DNA from: Lachnospiraceae bacterium
GTDB lineage: Bacteria; Bacillota; Clostridia; Lachnospirales; Anaerotignaceae
DNA length: 64,000 nt
Reading direction: 5' to 3'
Assembly (NCBI GenBank): GCA_003543235.1
Contig: DPJA01000036.1
Location: 142-64,141, forward strand
Position 1 is the first letter of the stretch. Each line of letters begins with the position of its first letter. Of this stretch, positions 1 through 7,995 are shown in pieces. The position numbers and the translations under genes were made by a program. Under the pieces are notes generated by a model. It had not been told where the DNA came from and ran no database searches. It worked only from the letters and a program-made list of their open reading frames with translations.

Positions 1-128
1 GGTTTCCCCATTCGGATATCTCCGGATCAAAGGCTATTTGCGCCTCCCCGAAGCTTTTCGCAGCTTATCGCGTCCTTCGTCGGCTCCTAGTGCCAAGGCA
101 TTCCCCTTGTGCTCTTTATTGCTTGACC
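1..128 (-). rRNA. 23S rRNA, 5' end (cut by window edge)
   Basis: Read on the minus strand, the gene begins GGTCAAGC at 128 and continues with the conserved 23S 5' region (GGGGAATGCCTTGGCA, AGGAGCCGACGAAGGACG, ending TCCGAATGGGGAAACC at position 1). This matches the first ~125 nt of bacterial 23S rRNA; the rest lies left of the window. No 16S gene lies upstream: the next feature is a promoter at 387-415 and then a protein gene ending at 441. The 5' boundary is inferred by homology to known mature ends. Confidence 0.95.
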
Positions 129-386
129 ATTTGGTCGCTTATCTTTCGATAAGCTTATTTTTTGAGTTAATTACCGCATATACGTCATACACGCTTCTTA
201 ACTCGGAATGTAGTAGCGATACTACATGATTTTTGTCTCCAAAAATCTTTATTTCAATTAATTTATTATTTATCGATTTAATTGACTCTTTTTTCTCTTT
301 ATTTAGTTTTCAAGGTACAGTCCTTACTTACATCGTTGCCATTACTTTTGTTTTTTTGCTTCGGCCGTTTTCCCGACCGCTTGAAT
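129..386 (-). other. 23S rRNA leader with processing hairpins
   Basis: About 250 nt of transcribed leader between the rRNA promoter and the 23S gene. Visible inverted repeats are 137-154 (GCTTATC stem, GAAA tetraloop in the RNA), 209-226 (TGTAGTA stem), 228-247 (GATTTTT stem), and a GC-rich CGGTCG/CGGCCG hairpin close to the transcription start (about 362-380). Around 301-320 the RNA reads ACCTTGAAAACTAAAT, the element usually found just before 16S or 23S genes in Firmicutes and linked to boxA antitermination. No tRNA lies in this leader. Confidence 0.7.
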
Positions 387-415
387 ATACTAACACGCCA
401 CCAAACAAAAGTCAA
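387..415 (-). promoter_or_regulatory. Strong rRNA promoter driving 23S directly
   Basis: On the minus strand: -35 TTGACT (410-415), 17-nt spacer, -10 TAGTAT (387-392) preceded by TGT, giving an extended -10. Transcription would start near 380, only ~60 nt past the stop codon of the upstream CvpA-family gene. It is well placed to drive 23S rRNA without a 16S gene. Confidence 0.75.
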
Positions 416-440
416 TACTTTTTCAAAACTTTTTTTACTT

Positions 441-1124
441 TTATGCAAAAATTCTCAAAATCATGAACAATAGTACATTTTTTTCATAGAAAAAAAGTCC
501 CCAACGAGATTGGTTTAAAACTTCGAAAAACCCAGTAAATACAGGGTTTGAGTAAAATAACACCAGTACCATTCCAATAACCCACAGCACAATTATTCCT
601 TGAATAAGCCCTGCAAAAAATCCTCCTGTTTTATTCAAAAAATTTATAACAGGCAGCTTTACAATCAAATCTAATGCAGCCAAAATAAATTTACAAGCTA
701 TAATTGTAATAACAAAAACAACTGCCATGCACAATACATTTAGGCAAATATTAGCGACATACCCTGCAATGTATTCCTGAATTTTATCAACACCCAAAAC
801 TTTGTACACTACAGGATTATTATTTTCCACCAATGCAGTTTTAAGAAAATCTGGCAGCTTCAGTGCATTTATAGCTTCGCCTCCTGCCAGTGAACTTGAA
901 AATATGCCGTCCAAACCCAGTGATTTCTGTACTCCGTTTTTAAGACCATCATATATAAATGTGTTTCTAAGCAACTTACTTAAAACAGGATATAGCTGAT
1001 TTGTAACCACAAGTCCTGCCACCATTGGAATAAAACTAAAACACGTCCTTACCAAACCCCTTGTTCTTCCCAAAATCGCAAAAAACAAAAGAATTACTAT
1101 CACTCCTATATCAATGTAGTTCAT
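441..1124 (-). CDS. CvpA-family membrane protein
   Basis: A 227-residue protein of the CvpA (colicin V production) family. The N-terminus MNYIDIGVIVILLFFAILGRTRGLVR is typical: a first membrane helix followed by a G-R-x-R-G-L turn. Further hydrophobic stretches lie near residues 28-45, 125-150 and 170-200, so it is an integral membrane protein. Its biochemical role is unknown across the family. An upstream in-frame GTG (1127) exists, but the ATG at 1124 sits 7 nt after GGAG and is preferred. The ribosome binding site overlaps the stop codon of the DUF5711 gene upstream, so the two are probably co-transcribed and translationally coupled. No terminator is visible before the rRNA promoter that follows. 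Confidence 0.85.
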   Translation of the reverse strand: MNYIDIGVIVILLFFAILGRTRGLVRTCFSFIPMVAGLVVTNQLYPVLSKLLRNTFIYDGLKNGVQKSLGLDGIFSSSLAGGEAINALKLPDFLKTALVENNNPVVYKVLGVDKIQEYIAGYVANICLNVLCMAVVFVITIIACKFILAALDLIVKLPVINFLNKTGGFFAGLIQGIIVLWVIGMVLVLFYSNPVFTGFFEVLNQSRWGLFFYEKNVLLFMILRIFA

Positions 1125-1135
1125 CACATTACTCC

Positions 1136-2398
1136 TTAATTTATATTTATGATGTCAGCCGAATTGTTTGTAACACAAAGTACCCTTTCTGCTGAATTCA
1201 TAATAATAATATCATTAATATCCTGCGTTGTTGTGTAATTCCATAGCAGTTTACCATTATAGCTAAGTGCCGTAAAATCCCTGTTGCTGCCTGCAACAAT
1301 GCCATTTTCGTAAGCTTTCAAATATGCAATACTCTTGCCCACGCAATAGTCGTAGCTTTGATTTCCTACGGTATTCAATATTCTCACTGTACCATTTTCT
1401 GCACCGTCTTCGCCTGGCAATGCGTCACCCAATGCCATAACCAAATATTCACCACAAAATGCAATTTCATCTATTTTGTTGCTGATTTTATTGTTCCACA
1501 GCTCTTTTCCTGAACTATCCATAGCAAAAATATTAGTGTCGCCAACTGCCGTAAAAATTCCATTGTCCATGTATTTTATAGCCGGCACAATCTCACCCAC
1601 CTTTTCTACTGATGCAAAAAAGTCACCAGATTCAGTGTTTTTTGTATCCTCATTCCCTGTATAAAAAAATAATATTTTAGATACCATTTCAATATCAGTA
1701 GTATCCAAATAACTTACTGCCAAAACCTTTTCGTCTGACGAAACATCAACTGCAATTGGATATACACCTTTGTTCTCGTCAAAACGCTCCATTATAAGGT
1801 TGCCTTTTTCGTTATATACTTGCACCTTGTAGCCTGAATCTGTTTTCAAAATAAGCCCTGTACCGCCACTACTGTTTACGGAAATTTGCACAACTGTTCC
1901 GTCTGCTGAAATCGAATACAATTCTCCTTCTTCACTGTAGACCTTCACACTTCTTCCCTGTGCCTCAGCAACTGCGGTATAACTTCCATCGTTGACTACG
2001 GATGGTGATGTCATTGTATATGTGGAGTTCCATTTTTCATTTTGGTCACCATCAAAATATTTCACACCATCTTTTGTGCAATAAAGATAGCTCCTCCCAA
2101 ATCCAACAAATGTTGTTTTACTTCCACTTTCAATTTTAATTTCAGCATCATTTTCTGCTGCTGCAACCGTTTGGGGCGTTTGTTTTATGTTCTGCACTAC
2201 ATTAATTATCTTATCTCTACAAAAGTAAATTCCAGATGCAGCCAGTAAGGCAATAACCGTAAAAATTGCCAAAGCACTATGTGCGTACGTATTTTTAACA
2301 GGCACAGCTTTTCTTTCGTTTCGTTTTGCCACTAATAGTTCCAGTTTATTTTGCTCCTGAATATTTTCATCTTGGTACTCTGTATCATCTTTATCCAT
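1136..2398 (-). CDS. DUF5711-like membrane-anchored beta-propeller protein
   Basis: A 420-residue protein with a charged cytoplasmic N-terminus (about 1-40), one membrane helix (about 42-62, ALAIFTVIALLAASGIYF) and a large extracytoplasmic part rich in repeated strands of the WD40/PQQ type (for example GKELWNNKI, GKLLWNYTT). This matches clostridial proteins labelled DUF5711, whose function is unknown; the family name is recalled, not searched. The start ATG at 2398 follows AGGGGGAAC. A promoter is visible at 2439-2467. It is followed immediately by the CvpA-family gene, and the pair probably forms one operon. Confidence 0.75.
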   Translation of the reverse strand: MDKDDTEYQDENIQEQNKLELLVAKRNERKAVPVKNTYAHSALAIFTVIALLAASGIYFCRDKIINVVQNIKQTPQTVAAAENDAEIKIESGSKTTFVGFGRSYLYCTKDGVKYFDGDQNEKWNSTYTMTSPSVVNDGSYTAVAEAQGRSVKVYSEEGELYSISADGTVVQISVNSSGGTGLILKTDSGYKVQVYNEKGNLIMERFDENKGVYPIAVDVSSDEKVLAVSYLDTTDIEMVSKILFFYTGNEDTKNTESGDFFASVEKVGEIVPAIKYMDNGIFTAVGDTNIFAMDSSGKELWNNKISNKIDEIAFCGEYLVMALGDALPGEDGAENGTVRILNTVGNQSYDYCVGKSIAYLKAYENGIVAGSNRDFTALSYNGKLLWNYTTTQDINDIIIMNSAERVLCVTNNSADIININ

Positions 2399-2438
2399 AG
2401 TTCCCCCTAAGAAACATAATTAGTATTTTAACTTTTCT

Positions 2439-2467
2439 ATTATACTATAATCAATTGGTAAAGTCTA
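2439..2467 (-). promoter_or_regulatory. Promoter for the DUF5711-cvpA operon
   Basis: Minus strand: consensus -10 TATAAT (2439-2444), 17-nt spacer, weak -35 TAGACT (2462-2467). Confidence 0.5.
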
Positions 2468-2514
2468 ACAGTTATTAGTATTTAATTAACAGATATTTTA
2501 ATTATTTCAAAGCA

Positions 2515-2546
2515 CAAAAAACGCAGGACAATGACTTATCCTGCGT
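2515..2546 (-). terminator. Intrinsic terminator after the small membrane protein gene
   Basis: An 8-bp stem (ACGCAGGA/TCCTGCGT, 2521-2546) with a 10-nt loop, followed on the minus strand by TTTTTT. It ends the glgA transcription unit. Confidence 0.85.
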
Positions 2547-2583
2547 AAATGCTAATCTGCTAAAATAATATGTACTCTAACAA

Positions 2584-2922
2584 TTAAACTTCCATCTTTA
2601 CTATATCGTCATACTGCTGATACATTTTTTGTATCTCGTTTTCCAAAAAATAGTAATGACCTATGTACGGCACCAAAAGTACAAAAAACAGCAGTACCAG
2701 TGCCATTGTAAAATAATTGCACTCCATAAACATAAGCAACACCGACATAAACTCAAGCACTGCAACTGTTACAGTGACAATTAAATGTACCACTCTCTCA
2801 TGTTGAAAAAATTCAATATGCACTAAATGCTGTTTTTCCACATTGTTCCAGTCCGTCGTTTTGTCCTCAAGTTCTAAAATACAGTCTATCTTCTGCCTGT
2901 AAAGTAGAATTGTTTTTTTCAT
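2584..2922 (-). CDS. Small two-helix membrane protein, unknown function
   Basis: A 112-residue protein I do not recognise. It has a soluble N-terminus of ~45 residues (MKKTILLYRQKIDCILELED...), two adjacent membrane helices (about 45-65 and 70-90) and a short charged C-terminus, a topology seen in many uncharacterised Firmicutes proteins. The ORF opens at a GTG at 2931, but that codon overlaps the GGGAG Shine-Dalgarno; the ATG at 2922, 8 nt after it, is the better start. It lies ~33 nt downstream of glgA and shares its terminator, so it is probably co-transcribed with glycogen synthase, though no functional link is visible. Confidence 0.7.
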   Translation of the reverse strand: MKKTILLYRQKIDCILELEDKTTDWNNVEKQHLVHIEFFQHERVVHLIVTVTVAVLEFMSVLLMFMECNYFTMALVLLFFVLLVPYIGHYYFLENEIQKMYQQYDDIVKMEV

Positions 2923-2955
2923 TTTTGTCACTCCCTTTCGGGATTCATATGTCTA

Positions 2956-4395
2956 TTATCCTTCTTTAATTTTGTTATAAACAGCAATGTATTCCTTAGC
3001 GGAATTTCTCCAGCTATTTTCCGATTTCATTGCATTTATAACAACATTGTTCCATTCATCAGCACCTTGATTGTATACAGAAATGCCCTCTTTTATAGCC
3101 CACATAAGTCCGTCTGCCGTGTAGTGTTCAAAAACAAAACCGTTGCCTTCTTTTGTTTCTCTGTTGTAATGATGCACTGTGTCACTTAAACCGCCTGTCT
3201 TTCTAACAATAGGCACGGTTCCATATCTCAGGCTAAACATTTGACCCAAGCCACATGGTTCAAAAAGTGACGGCATAAGAAACATATCGCTTGACGCATA
3301 TATTCTTTGGGCAAGTGTGTCATCAAACAAAATGTTTGCACTCACTCGTCCTTTGTACCTCCACTCTAGCTCTCTGAAAAAGTCCTCAAAACGCCTTTCG
3401 CCTGTTCCCAGTACAACCAGTTGAATATCATAGTTTAATAATTGCTCTGCAACCCATGCCACAAGGTCAAGCCCTTTTTGGTCTGCAAGACGTGAAATTA
3501 TACTAATCATAGGTGCATCCCCAACGTTCATGCCCAGCTGTTTCTGCAACTCATATTTGTTTTCCTTTTTCTTTTCAATGCAGTCCACGCCATAGTTAAT
3601 CAAAATTCTCTCATCTGTTTCGGGATTGTTGGTTCTGTAATCAATGCCGTTTAAAATGCCGCAAAGCTTGTCGCTTCTATATCTCAATACACCATCTAAA
3701 CCATATCCATATTGGAACGTCTTGATTTCCTCAGCATAAGTTTTGCTAACAGTGCTAATCATATCTGCATACATAAGCCCTGCTTTAGAGTAACTTAACT
3801 GACCATAAAATTCACAATTGTCAAAGCAATACCATGGCACGTCAAACATTTCAATAGTTTCTCTTGAAAATCTTCCTTGATATTGAAGATTATGAATTGT
3901 ATAAAGGGTTTTTATGTCCTTATAAAATGTAAACTTGCTGTAGGTTTCCTTAAGCATCATAGGTATAGGACCCGTCTGCCAGTCATTGCAGTGTATAATG
4001 TCGGGGTAAAAATCAATAAATTGTAACATATCTAAAACTGCCTTACCAAAAAAAGCAAATCTTTCATTGTCGTCTTGGTATCCATAATATCCATCACGAC
4101 CAAAATAGTAGTCATTTTCAACGAAATATGTGGTAACATCTCCTGACTTCTCAAGTATACCTGCTTTTTGGTTTCGCCAAGAAAGCGATACATTAAAATC
4201 ACCTAAAAAATTAGTGTCTGAAAAATACTCTGTTTTAATTGTTTTATATTTGGGCAAAACTACCCTTACGTCAACACCTTGTTCTTTAAGCACTCTAGGT
4301 AAAGAGCCTGTAACATCGCCAAGGCCACCTGATTTGGCATATGGTGCAACCTCAGATGCCACTATAAGAACTTTGAGCGGCTTATTCTCATTCAT
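2956..4395 (-). CDS. glgA: Glycogen (starch) synthase, GT5
   Basis: ADP-glucose-dependent alpha-1,4-glucan elongation in glycogen synthesis. The 479-residue length fits the family. The N-terminal KSGGLGDV motif (Lys21) binds the nucleotide sugar; the C-terminal GT-B half carries SRLADQKGLD, the EPCGLGQ motif and KTGGL. The ORF extends 10 codons further, but ATG 4395 follows GGAGG by 7 nt and gives the expected N-terminus. The other glg genes are not in this window. A promoter lies at 4438-4466, and the small membrane protein gene follows. Confidence 0.96.
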   Translation of the reverse strand: MNENKPLKVLIVASEVAPYAKSGGLGDVTGSLPRVLKEQGVDVRVVLPKYKTIKTEYFSDTNFLGDFNVSLSWRNQKAGILEKSGDVTTYFVENDYYFGRDGYYGYQDDNERFAFFGKAVLDMLQFIDFYPDIIHCNDWQTGPIPMMLKETYSKFTFYKDIKTLYTIHNLQYQGRFSRETIEMFDVPWYCFDNCEFYGQLSYSKAGLMYADMISTVSKTYAEEIKTFQYGYGLDGVLRYRSDKLCGILNGIDYRTNNPETDERILINYGVDCIEKKKENKYELQKQLGMNVGDAPMISIISRLADQKGLDLVAWVAEQLLNYDIQLVVLGTGERRFEDFFRELEWRYKGRVSANILFDDTLAQRIYASSDMFLMPSLFEPCGLGQMFSLRYGTVPIVRKTGGLSDTVHHYNRETKEGNGFVFEHYTADGLMWAIKEGISVYNQGADEWNNVVINAMKSENSWRNSAKEYIAVYNKIKEG

Positions 4396-4437
4396 AATAA
4401 TTCCTCCCGCACAGAATAAAATCAAATAACTAACTCA

Positions 4438-4466
4438 ATAATACTATGAAATACTTACCTTTTCAA
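4438..4466 (-). promoter_or_regulatory. glgA promoter
   Basis: Minus strand: -35 TTGAAA (4461-4466), 17-nt spacer, -10 TATTAT (4438-4443). It lies back to back with the pepF promoter. Confidence 0.7.
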
Positions 4467-4475
4467 GAAAAAACG

Positions 4476-4484
4476 TGCTATACT
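4476..4484 (+). promoter_or_regulatory. pepF extended -10 promoter
   Basis: TG-C-TATACT (TG 4476-4477, -10 4479-4484) with no good -35; it lies 40 nt before the pepF start and 10 nt from the glgA -35. Confidence 0.5.
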
Positions 4485-4524
4485 ACGATATATATTATTT
4501 TACAAACATTAAAGGAGTGGAACT

Positions 4525-6324
4525 ATGCCAACAAAAAAAATATTAAAACGCAGCGAAGTAGATGATAAATTCAAATGGTCACTGGAAAATCTTTTCCCAA
4601 CTGATGAACAGTGGAATGATACCTACAACCTTATTTCAGATAAACTCTCCGCTCTTTCAGCATTTCAAGGAAAACTAGAAGAAAGCTCTGATTCCTTATT
4701 AAAGTGTCTTGCTTTATCCGATGAAATTTCAGTTACATTAGATAGATTGTATGTCTATTCAAATATGCGTCTTCATCAAGATAGCACAAATGCTTACTAT
4801 CAAGCACAAAGCAACCGTGCCGAAATGCTTGTTATAAACTTTATGGGTCATACATCCTTTATTATTCCCGAAATAACCGAACTTAGACCTGAAGTCCTAA
4901 AAAAATTTCTAACTGAAAATAATAAATTAAAGGTGTATGAACATTTTATAGAAAATATAGTGCGTAAAAATACCCATGTTTTAAGTAAAAAAGAGGAGGC
5001 TCTCCTTGCAAAAACTGAAGAAATGAGTAATGCCCCACAGGATATTTTCGCCATGATAAATGATGCAGACATCAAATTTCCAAACATCAAAAATGAAGAT
5101 GGTGAAGATGTTCAGCTTACAAAAGGACGTTATGTTACTATGATGGAAAGTAATGACGTAAACGTGCGTAAATCAGCTTTTGAAGCTCTTTATGACACAT
5201 ATATAAAACAAAAAAACACCCTTGCACAAACATATTATTCCAGCGTAAAAAAAGATGTTTTTTATGCACAGGTGCGTAATTATCCATCCGCACTTGCACA
5301 AGCCCTTGATGACGATAACATTCCTGTGTCTGTTTACGATAATTTGGTAGAGTCTGTGCATAAATATCTGCCTCTAATGCACCGCTATGTTAAAATTCGC
5401 AAAAAGCTTCTTGGTGTAGATGAGCTGCATATGTATGACCTTTATGCTCCACTTGTTGAAGATGCAGATATTACCATAAACTATGAAGATGCTAAAAAGA
5501 AGGTTGCTGAAGCACTTGCACCAATGGGTCAAAATTATGTAAATGCCTTAAATGAAGGCTTTAATGGTGGATGGATTGATATTTATGAAAACGAAGGCAA
5601 ACGTGGCGGTGCCTATAGCTGGGGAACTTTTTCAGGTCACCCATATGTATTATTAAACCACGCCGATAACATTAACAGTATGTTTACTCTTGCCCATGAA
5701 ATGGGTCACGCACTGCATAGCTACTTCACATGGAAAAAACAGCCTTACATTTATTCTGGGCATAAAATATTTGTTGCGGAGGTAGCTTCAACCTGTAATG
5801 AGGCTCTCCTAATGGAACATATGCTCAAAACCACTACAGATAAAACAGCTAGAAAATACCTTATCAACTATTTTTTAGAGCAATTTAAGGGTACTTTTTT
5901 CCGCCAAACAATGTTTGCAGAATTTGAACGTATCACGCATAAAATGGTAGAAGATGGTCAACCACTTACTTGTGAGGAATTATGCAAAATCTATCGCAGC
6001 CTAAATAAACAATATTTTGGTGATGATGTAGTTCTTGATGATAGAATTGATATGGAATGGGCACGTATACCTCATTTTTATAATGCGTTTTACGTATATC
6101 AGTATGCAACAGGCTATAGTGCGGCTATTGCCTTATCTCGTAAGATACTTGCTGAAGGTCAAACTGCAGTGGATGCGTATTTGGATTTTCTTTCTAAAGG
6201 AAATAGTGAATATTCCATAGACTTGCTTAAAGGTGCAGGAGTAGATATGACAACTTGCCAGCCCTTTGAAAACGCAATGGCAGTATTTGAGGATTTGTTA
6301 AATAAAATGGAAGCAGAGCTTTAA
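4525..6324 (+). CDS. pepF: Oligoendopeptidase F (M3B metallopeptidase)
   Basis: Cytoplasmic zinc endopeptidase that degrades short peptides. At 599 residues it has the usual PepF length. The zinc site is H391-E-M-G-H395, with Glu419 in EVASTCNEALL as the likely third ligand. The N-terminal half is the helical M3 lid. The start ATG follows AAAGGAGTGGAACT. It is a single-gene unit, divergent from glgA and ending in a bidirectional terminator shared with metK. Confidence 0.95.
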   Translation: MPTKKILKRSEVDDKFKWSLENLFPTDEQWNDTYNLISDKLSALSAFQGKLEESSDSLLKCLALSDEISVTLDRLYVYSNMRLHQDSTNAYYQAQSNRAEMLVINFMGHTSFIIPEITELRPEVLKKFLTENNKLKVYEHFIENIVRKNTHVLSKKEEALLAKTEEMSNAPQDIFAMINDADIKFPNIKNEDGEDVQLTKGRYVTMMESNDVNVRKSAFEALYDTYIKQKNTLAQTYYSSVKKDVFYAQVRNYPSALAQALDDDNIPVSVYDNLVESVHKYLPLMHRYVKIRKKLLGVDELHMYDLYAPLVEDADITINYEDAKKKVAEALAPMGQNYVNALNEGFNGGWIDIYENEGKRGGAYSWGTFSGHPYVLLNHADNINSMFTLAHEMGHALHSYFTWKKQPYIYSGHKIFVAEVASTCNEALLMEHMLKTTTDKTARKYLINYFLEQFKGTFFRQTMFAEFERITHKMVEDGQPLTCEELCKIYRSLNKQYFGDDVVLDDRIDMEWARIPHFYNAFYVYQYATGYSAAIALSRKILAEGQTAVDAYLDFLSKGNSEYSIDLLKGAGVDMTTCQPFENAMAVFEDLLNKMEAEL

Positions 6325-6333
6325 ATAAAACAT

Positions 6334-6364
6334 AAAAGTGGAGTTGCTTAGCAACTCCACTTTT
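6334..6364. terminator. Bidirectional terminator between pepF and metK
   Basis: Perfect 14-bp inverted repeat (AAAAGTGGAGTTGC / GCAACTCCACTTTT) with a 3-nt loop and T-runs on both strands. Confidence 0.93.
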
Positions 6365-6371
6365 TTAATAT

Positions 6372-7514
6372 CTACATATAAGCCTTAAAAACTTCAACCA
6401 TGTCTGTTTTCTCCCATGGTAAATCAAGGTCATTACGTCCAAAATGTCCATAAGCCGCAGTCTGCTTGTAAATAGGTCTTCTTAAATCAAACTTGTTAAT
6501 TATACCCGCTGGTGTAAGGTCAAAATTCTTCTTAACAATATCCTCAAGCTTTTCATCACTAACCTTGCCTGTCCCAAATGTATCCACTAATATTGATACA
6601 GGCTGAGCAACACCAATAGCATAAGCAAGCTCAATCTGGCACTTGTCGGCAATACCACTAGCTACAATGTTCTTTGCAACATGACGTGCAGCATAACACG
6701 CACTTCTGTCAACCTTTGTTGGGTCCTTGCCAGAGAATGCTCCACCGCCATGGCTTGCATATCCACCATATGTGTCAACAATTATCTTTCGTCCAGTAAG
6801 CCCTGCATCACCCTGTGGTCCGCCTATTACAAATCTGCCTGTAGGATTAATAAAGTATTTCGTATCCTTGTCCAACAATTCAGCAGGAATAACCGCTTCA
6901 ATAACATATTTAAGAATATCTTTTTTTATGGATTCATGGTCAACATCTGGTGCGTGTTGAGTTGAAATTACAACCGTATCAACTCTAACTGGCTTGTTAT
7001 CAACATATTCAACCGTTACCTGACTCTTTCCGTCTGGTCTAAGATACGCTAATGTACCATTTTTACGTACCTCTGCAAGACGCTTTGTAAGCTTGTGTGC
7101 CAAGAAAATAGGCATAGGCATAAGCTCATCTGTTTCATTGCAAGCAAAACCAAACATCATGCCTTGGTCACCAGCACCTCCCACATCATCATTTGTTCCC
7201 ATGGCAATGTCAGGTGACTGACCCTTAAGGGATGTCATAACAGCACAAGAATCCGCATCAAAACCAAATTTTGCTCTTGTGTAACCAATCTCACGTACAG
7301 TATCTCTAACTATTGCCTCTATATCTACATAACAGTTGGTAGTAACTTCTCCCATTACAAAAATCATTCCTGTTGTAGCTGTTGTTTCACACGCAACTCG
7401 TGCCATTTTGTCCTGTGCCAAAATGTTGTCTAAAATAGCATCAGAAATTTGGTCACATATTTTATCTGGATGTCCCTCAGTTACAGACTCAGATGTAAAT
7501 AATCTTTTTGACAT
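6372..7514 (-). CDS. metK: S-adenosylmethionine synthetase
   Basis: Makes S-adenosylmethionine from methionine and ATP. It is 380 residues. Signature motifs are GHPDKICDQISDAILD near the N-terminus, GAGDQG in the middle and GGGAFSGKDPTKVDRS in the C-terminal third (phosphate binding). The start ATG follows AAGGAGG. Expression is controlled by the SAM-I riboswitch and terminator directly upstream, a product-feedback arrangement known for metK in Firmicutes. It is a single-gene unit. Confidence 0.98.
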   Translation of the reverse strand: MSKRLFTSESVTEGHPDKICDQISDAILDNILAQDKMARVACETTATTGMIFVMGEVTTNCYVDIEAIVRDTVREIGYTRAKFGFDADSCAVMTSLKGQSPDIAMGTNDDVGGAGDQGMMFGFACNETDELMPMPIFLAHKLTKRLAEVRKNGTLAYLRPDGKSQVTVEYVDNKPVRVDTVVISTQHAPDVDHESIKKDILKYVIEAVIPAELLDKDTKYFINPTGRFVIGGPQGDAGLTGRKIIVDTYGGYASHGGGAFSGKDPTKVDRSACYAARHVAKNIVASGIADKCQIELAYAIGVAQPVSILVDTFGTGKVSDEKLEDIVKKNFDLTPAGIINKFDLRRPIYKQTAAYGHFGRNDLDLPWEKTDMVEVFKAYM

Positions 7515-7554
7515 ATTATTTTTCCTCCTTATTAATTAGTGCAAATTTTTCAAT

Positions 7555-7578
7555 AAAAAAAGCCCCTCATGTGGGCCC
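7555..7578 (-). terminator. Riboswitch expression-platform terminator
   Basis: On the minus strand GCCC-ACATGAG-GGGC (core 7562-7576) followed by seven T. It lies between the SAM-I aptamer and metK and would form in the SAM-bound state. Confidence 0.7.
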
Positions 7579-7592
7579 AATTTCAACTTTAA

Positions 7593-7698
7593 ACTTATCT
7601 TCCGTTTGAAACCAAACGGGGGAATTGGCACCGATGCAGTTTATATTGCCGGTTGCCGGGTGTCATAGGGCCCTGTCCCTCCACCACTCTTGATAAGT
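7593..7698 (-). promoter_or_regulatory. SAM-I (S-box) riboswitch aptamer
   Basis: P1 is ACTTATC (7692-7698) paired with GATAAGT (7593-7599). Conserved S-box segments are present in order: AAGAGTGGTGGAGGGAC, CCTATGA-ACCCGGCAACC-like sequence, and GGTGCCAATTCC. It senses S-adenosylmethionine and turns metK off. The aptamer is 106 nt, a normal size. Confidence 0.95.
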
Positions 7699-7709
7699 AA
7701 GTTCGACTT

Positions 7710-7738
7710 ATTTTAACAGCAAAAAAATACATTGTCAA
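7710..7738 (-). promoter_or_regulatory. metK promoter
   Basis: Minus strand: consensus -35 TTGACA (7733-7738), 17-nt spacer, -10 TAAAAT (7710-7715); the start falls a few nt before the SAM-I aptamer. Confidence 0.85.
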
Positions 7739-7780
7739 GTAGCTAGCCTCAGATTTTCCATAAACCATATAACCAGCCTA

Positions 7781-7809
7781 TTGACATCTTTAATATTTTT
7801 TTATATAAT
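7781..7809 (+). promoter_or_regulatory. Consensus sigma-A promoter for the FAD oxidoreductase
   Basis: TTGACA (7781-7786), 17-nt spacer, TATAAT (7804-7809): a perfect match to consensus. It leaves an unusually long leader of ~180 nt before the gene at 7996. Confidence 0.85.
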
Positions 7810-7815
7810 CCGCTC

Positions 7816-7995
7816 GGATAAACTTATATTTTTCACAACTAAGATGCCCTTTGTAACGGGATGTTTCTAAACTACCGTAATAGTTCACTATAAAAATTAT
7901 AACTTTTATTGTATAATTATAGTATACTACATATTGGTGGTTTTTTTATTGAAAAACAACATTGTATCCATTATATCAAACGGAGGTAATTAATT
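7816..7995 (+). promoter_or_regulatory. Long leader with possible attenuator
   Basis: Transcribed leader between the promoter and the gene at 7996. AAACTACC (7869-7876) can pair with GGTGGTTT (7936-7943, one G-U), closing an AT-rich inner hairpin and followed by TTTT, so the whole resembles an intrinsic terminator inside the leader. Upstream, 7842-7866 contains a short CCC...GGG hairpin. I do not recognise a known riboswitch class. Confidence 0.4.
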
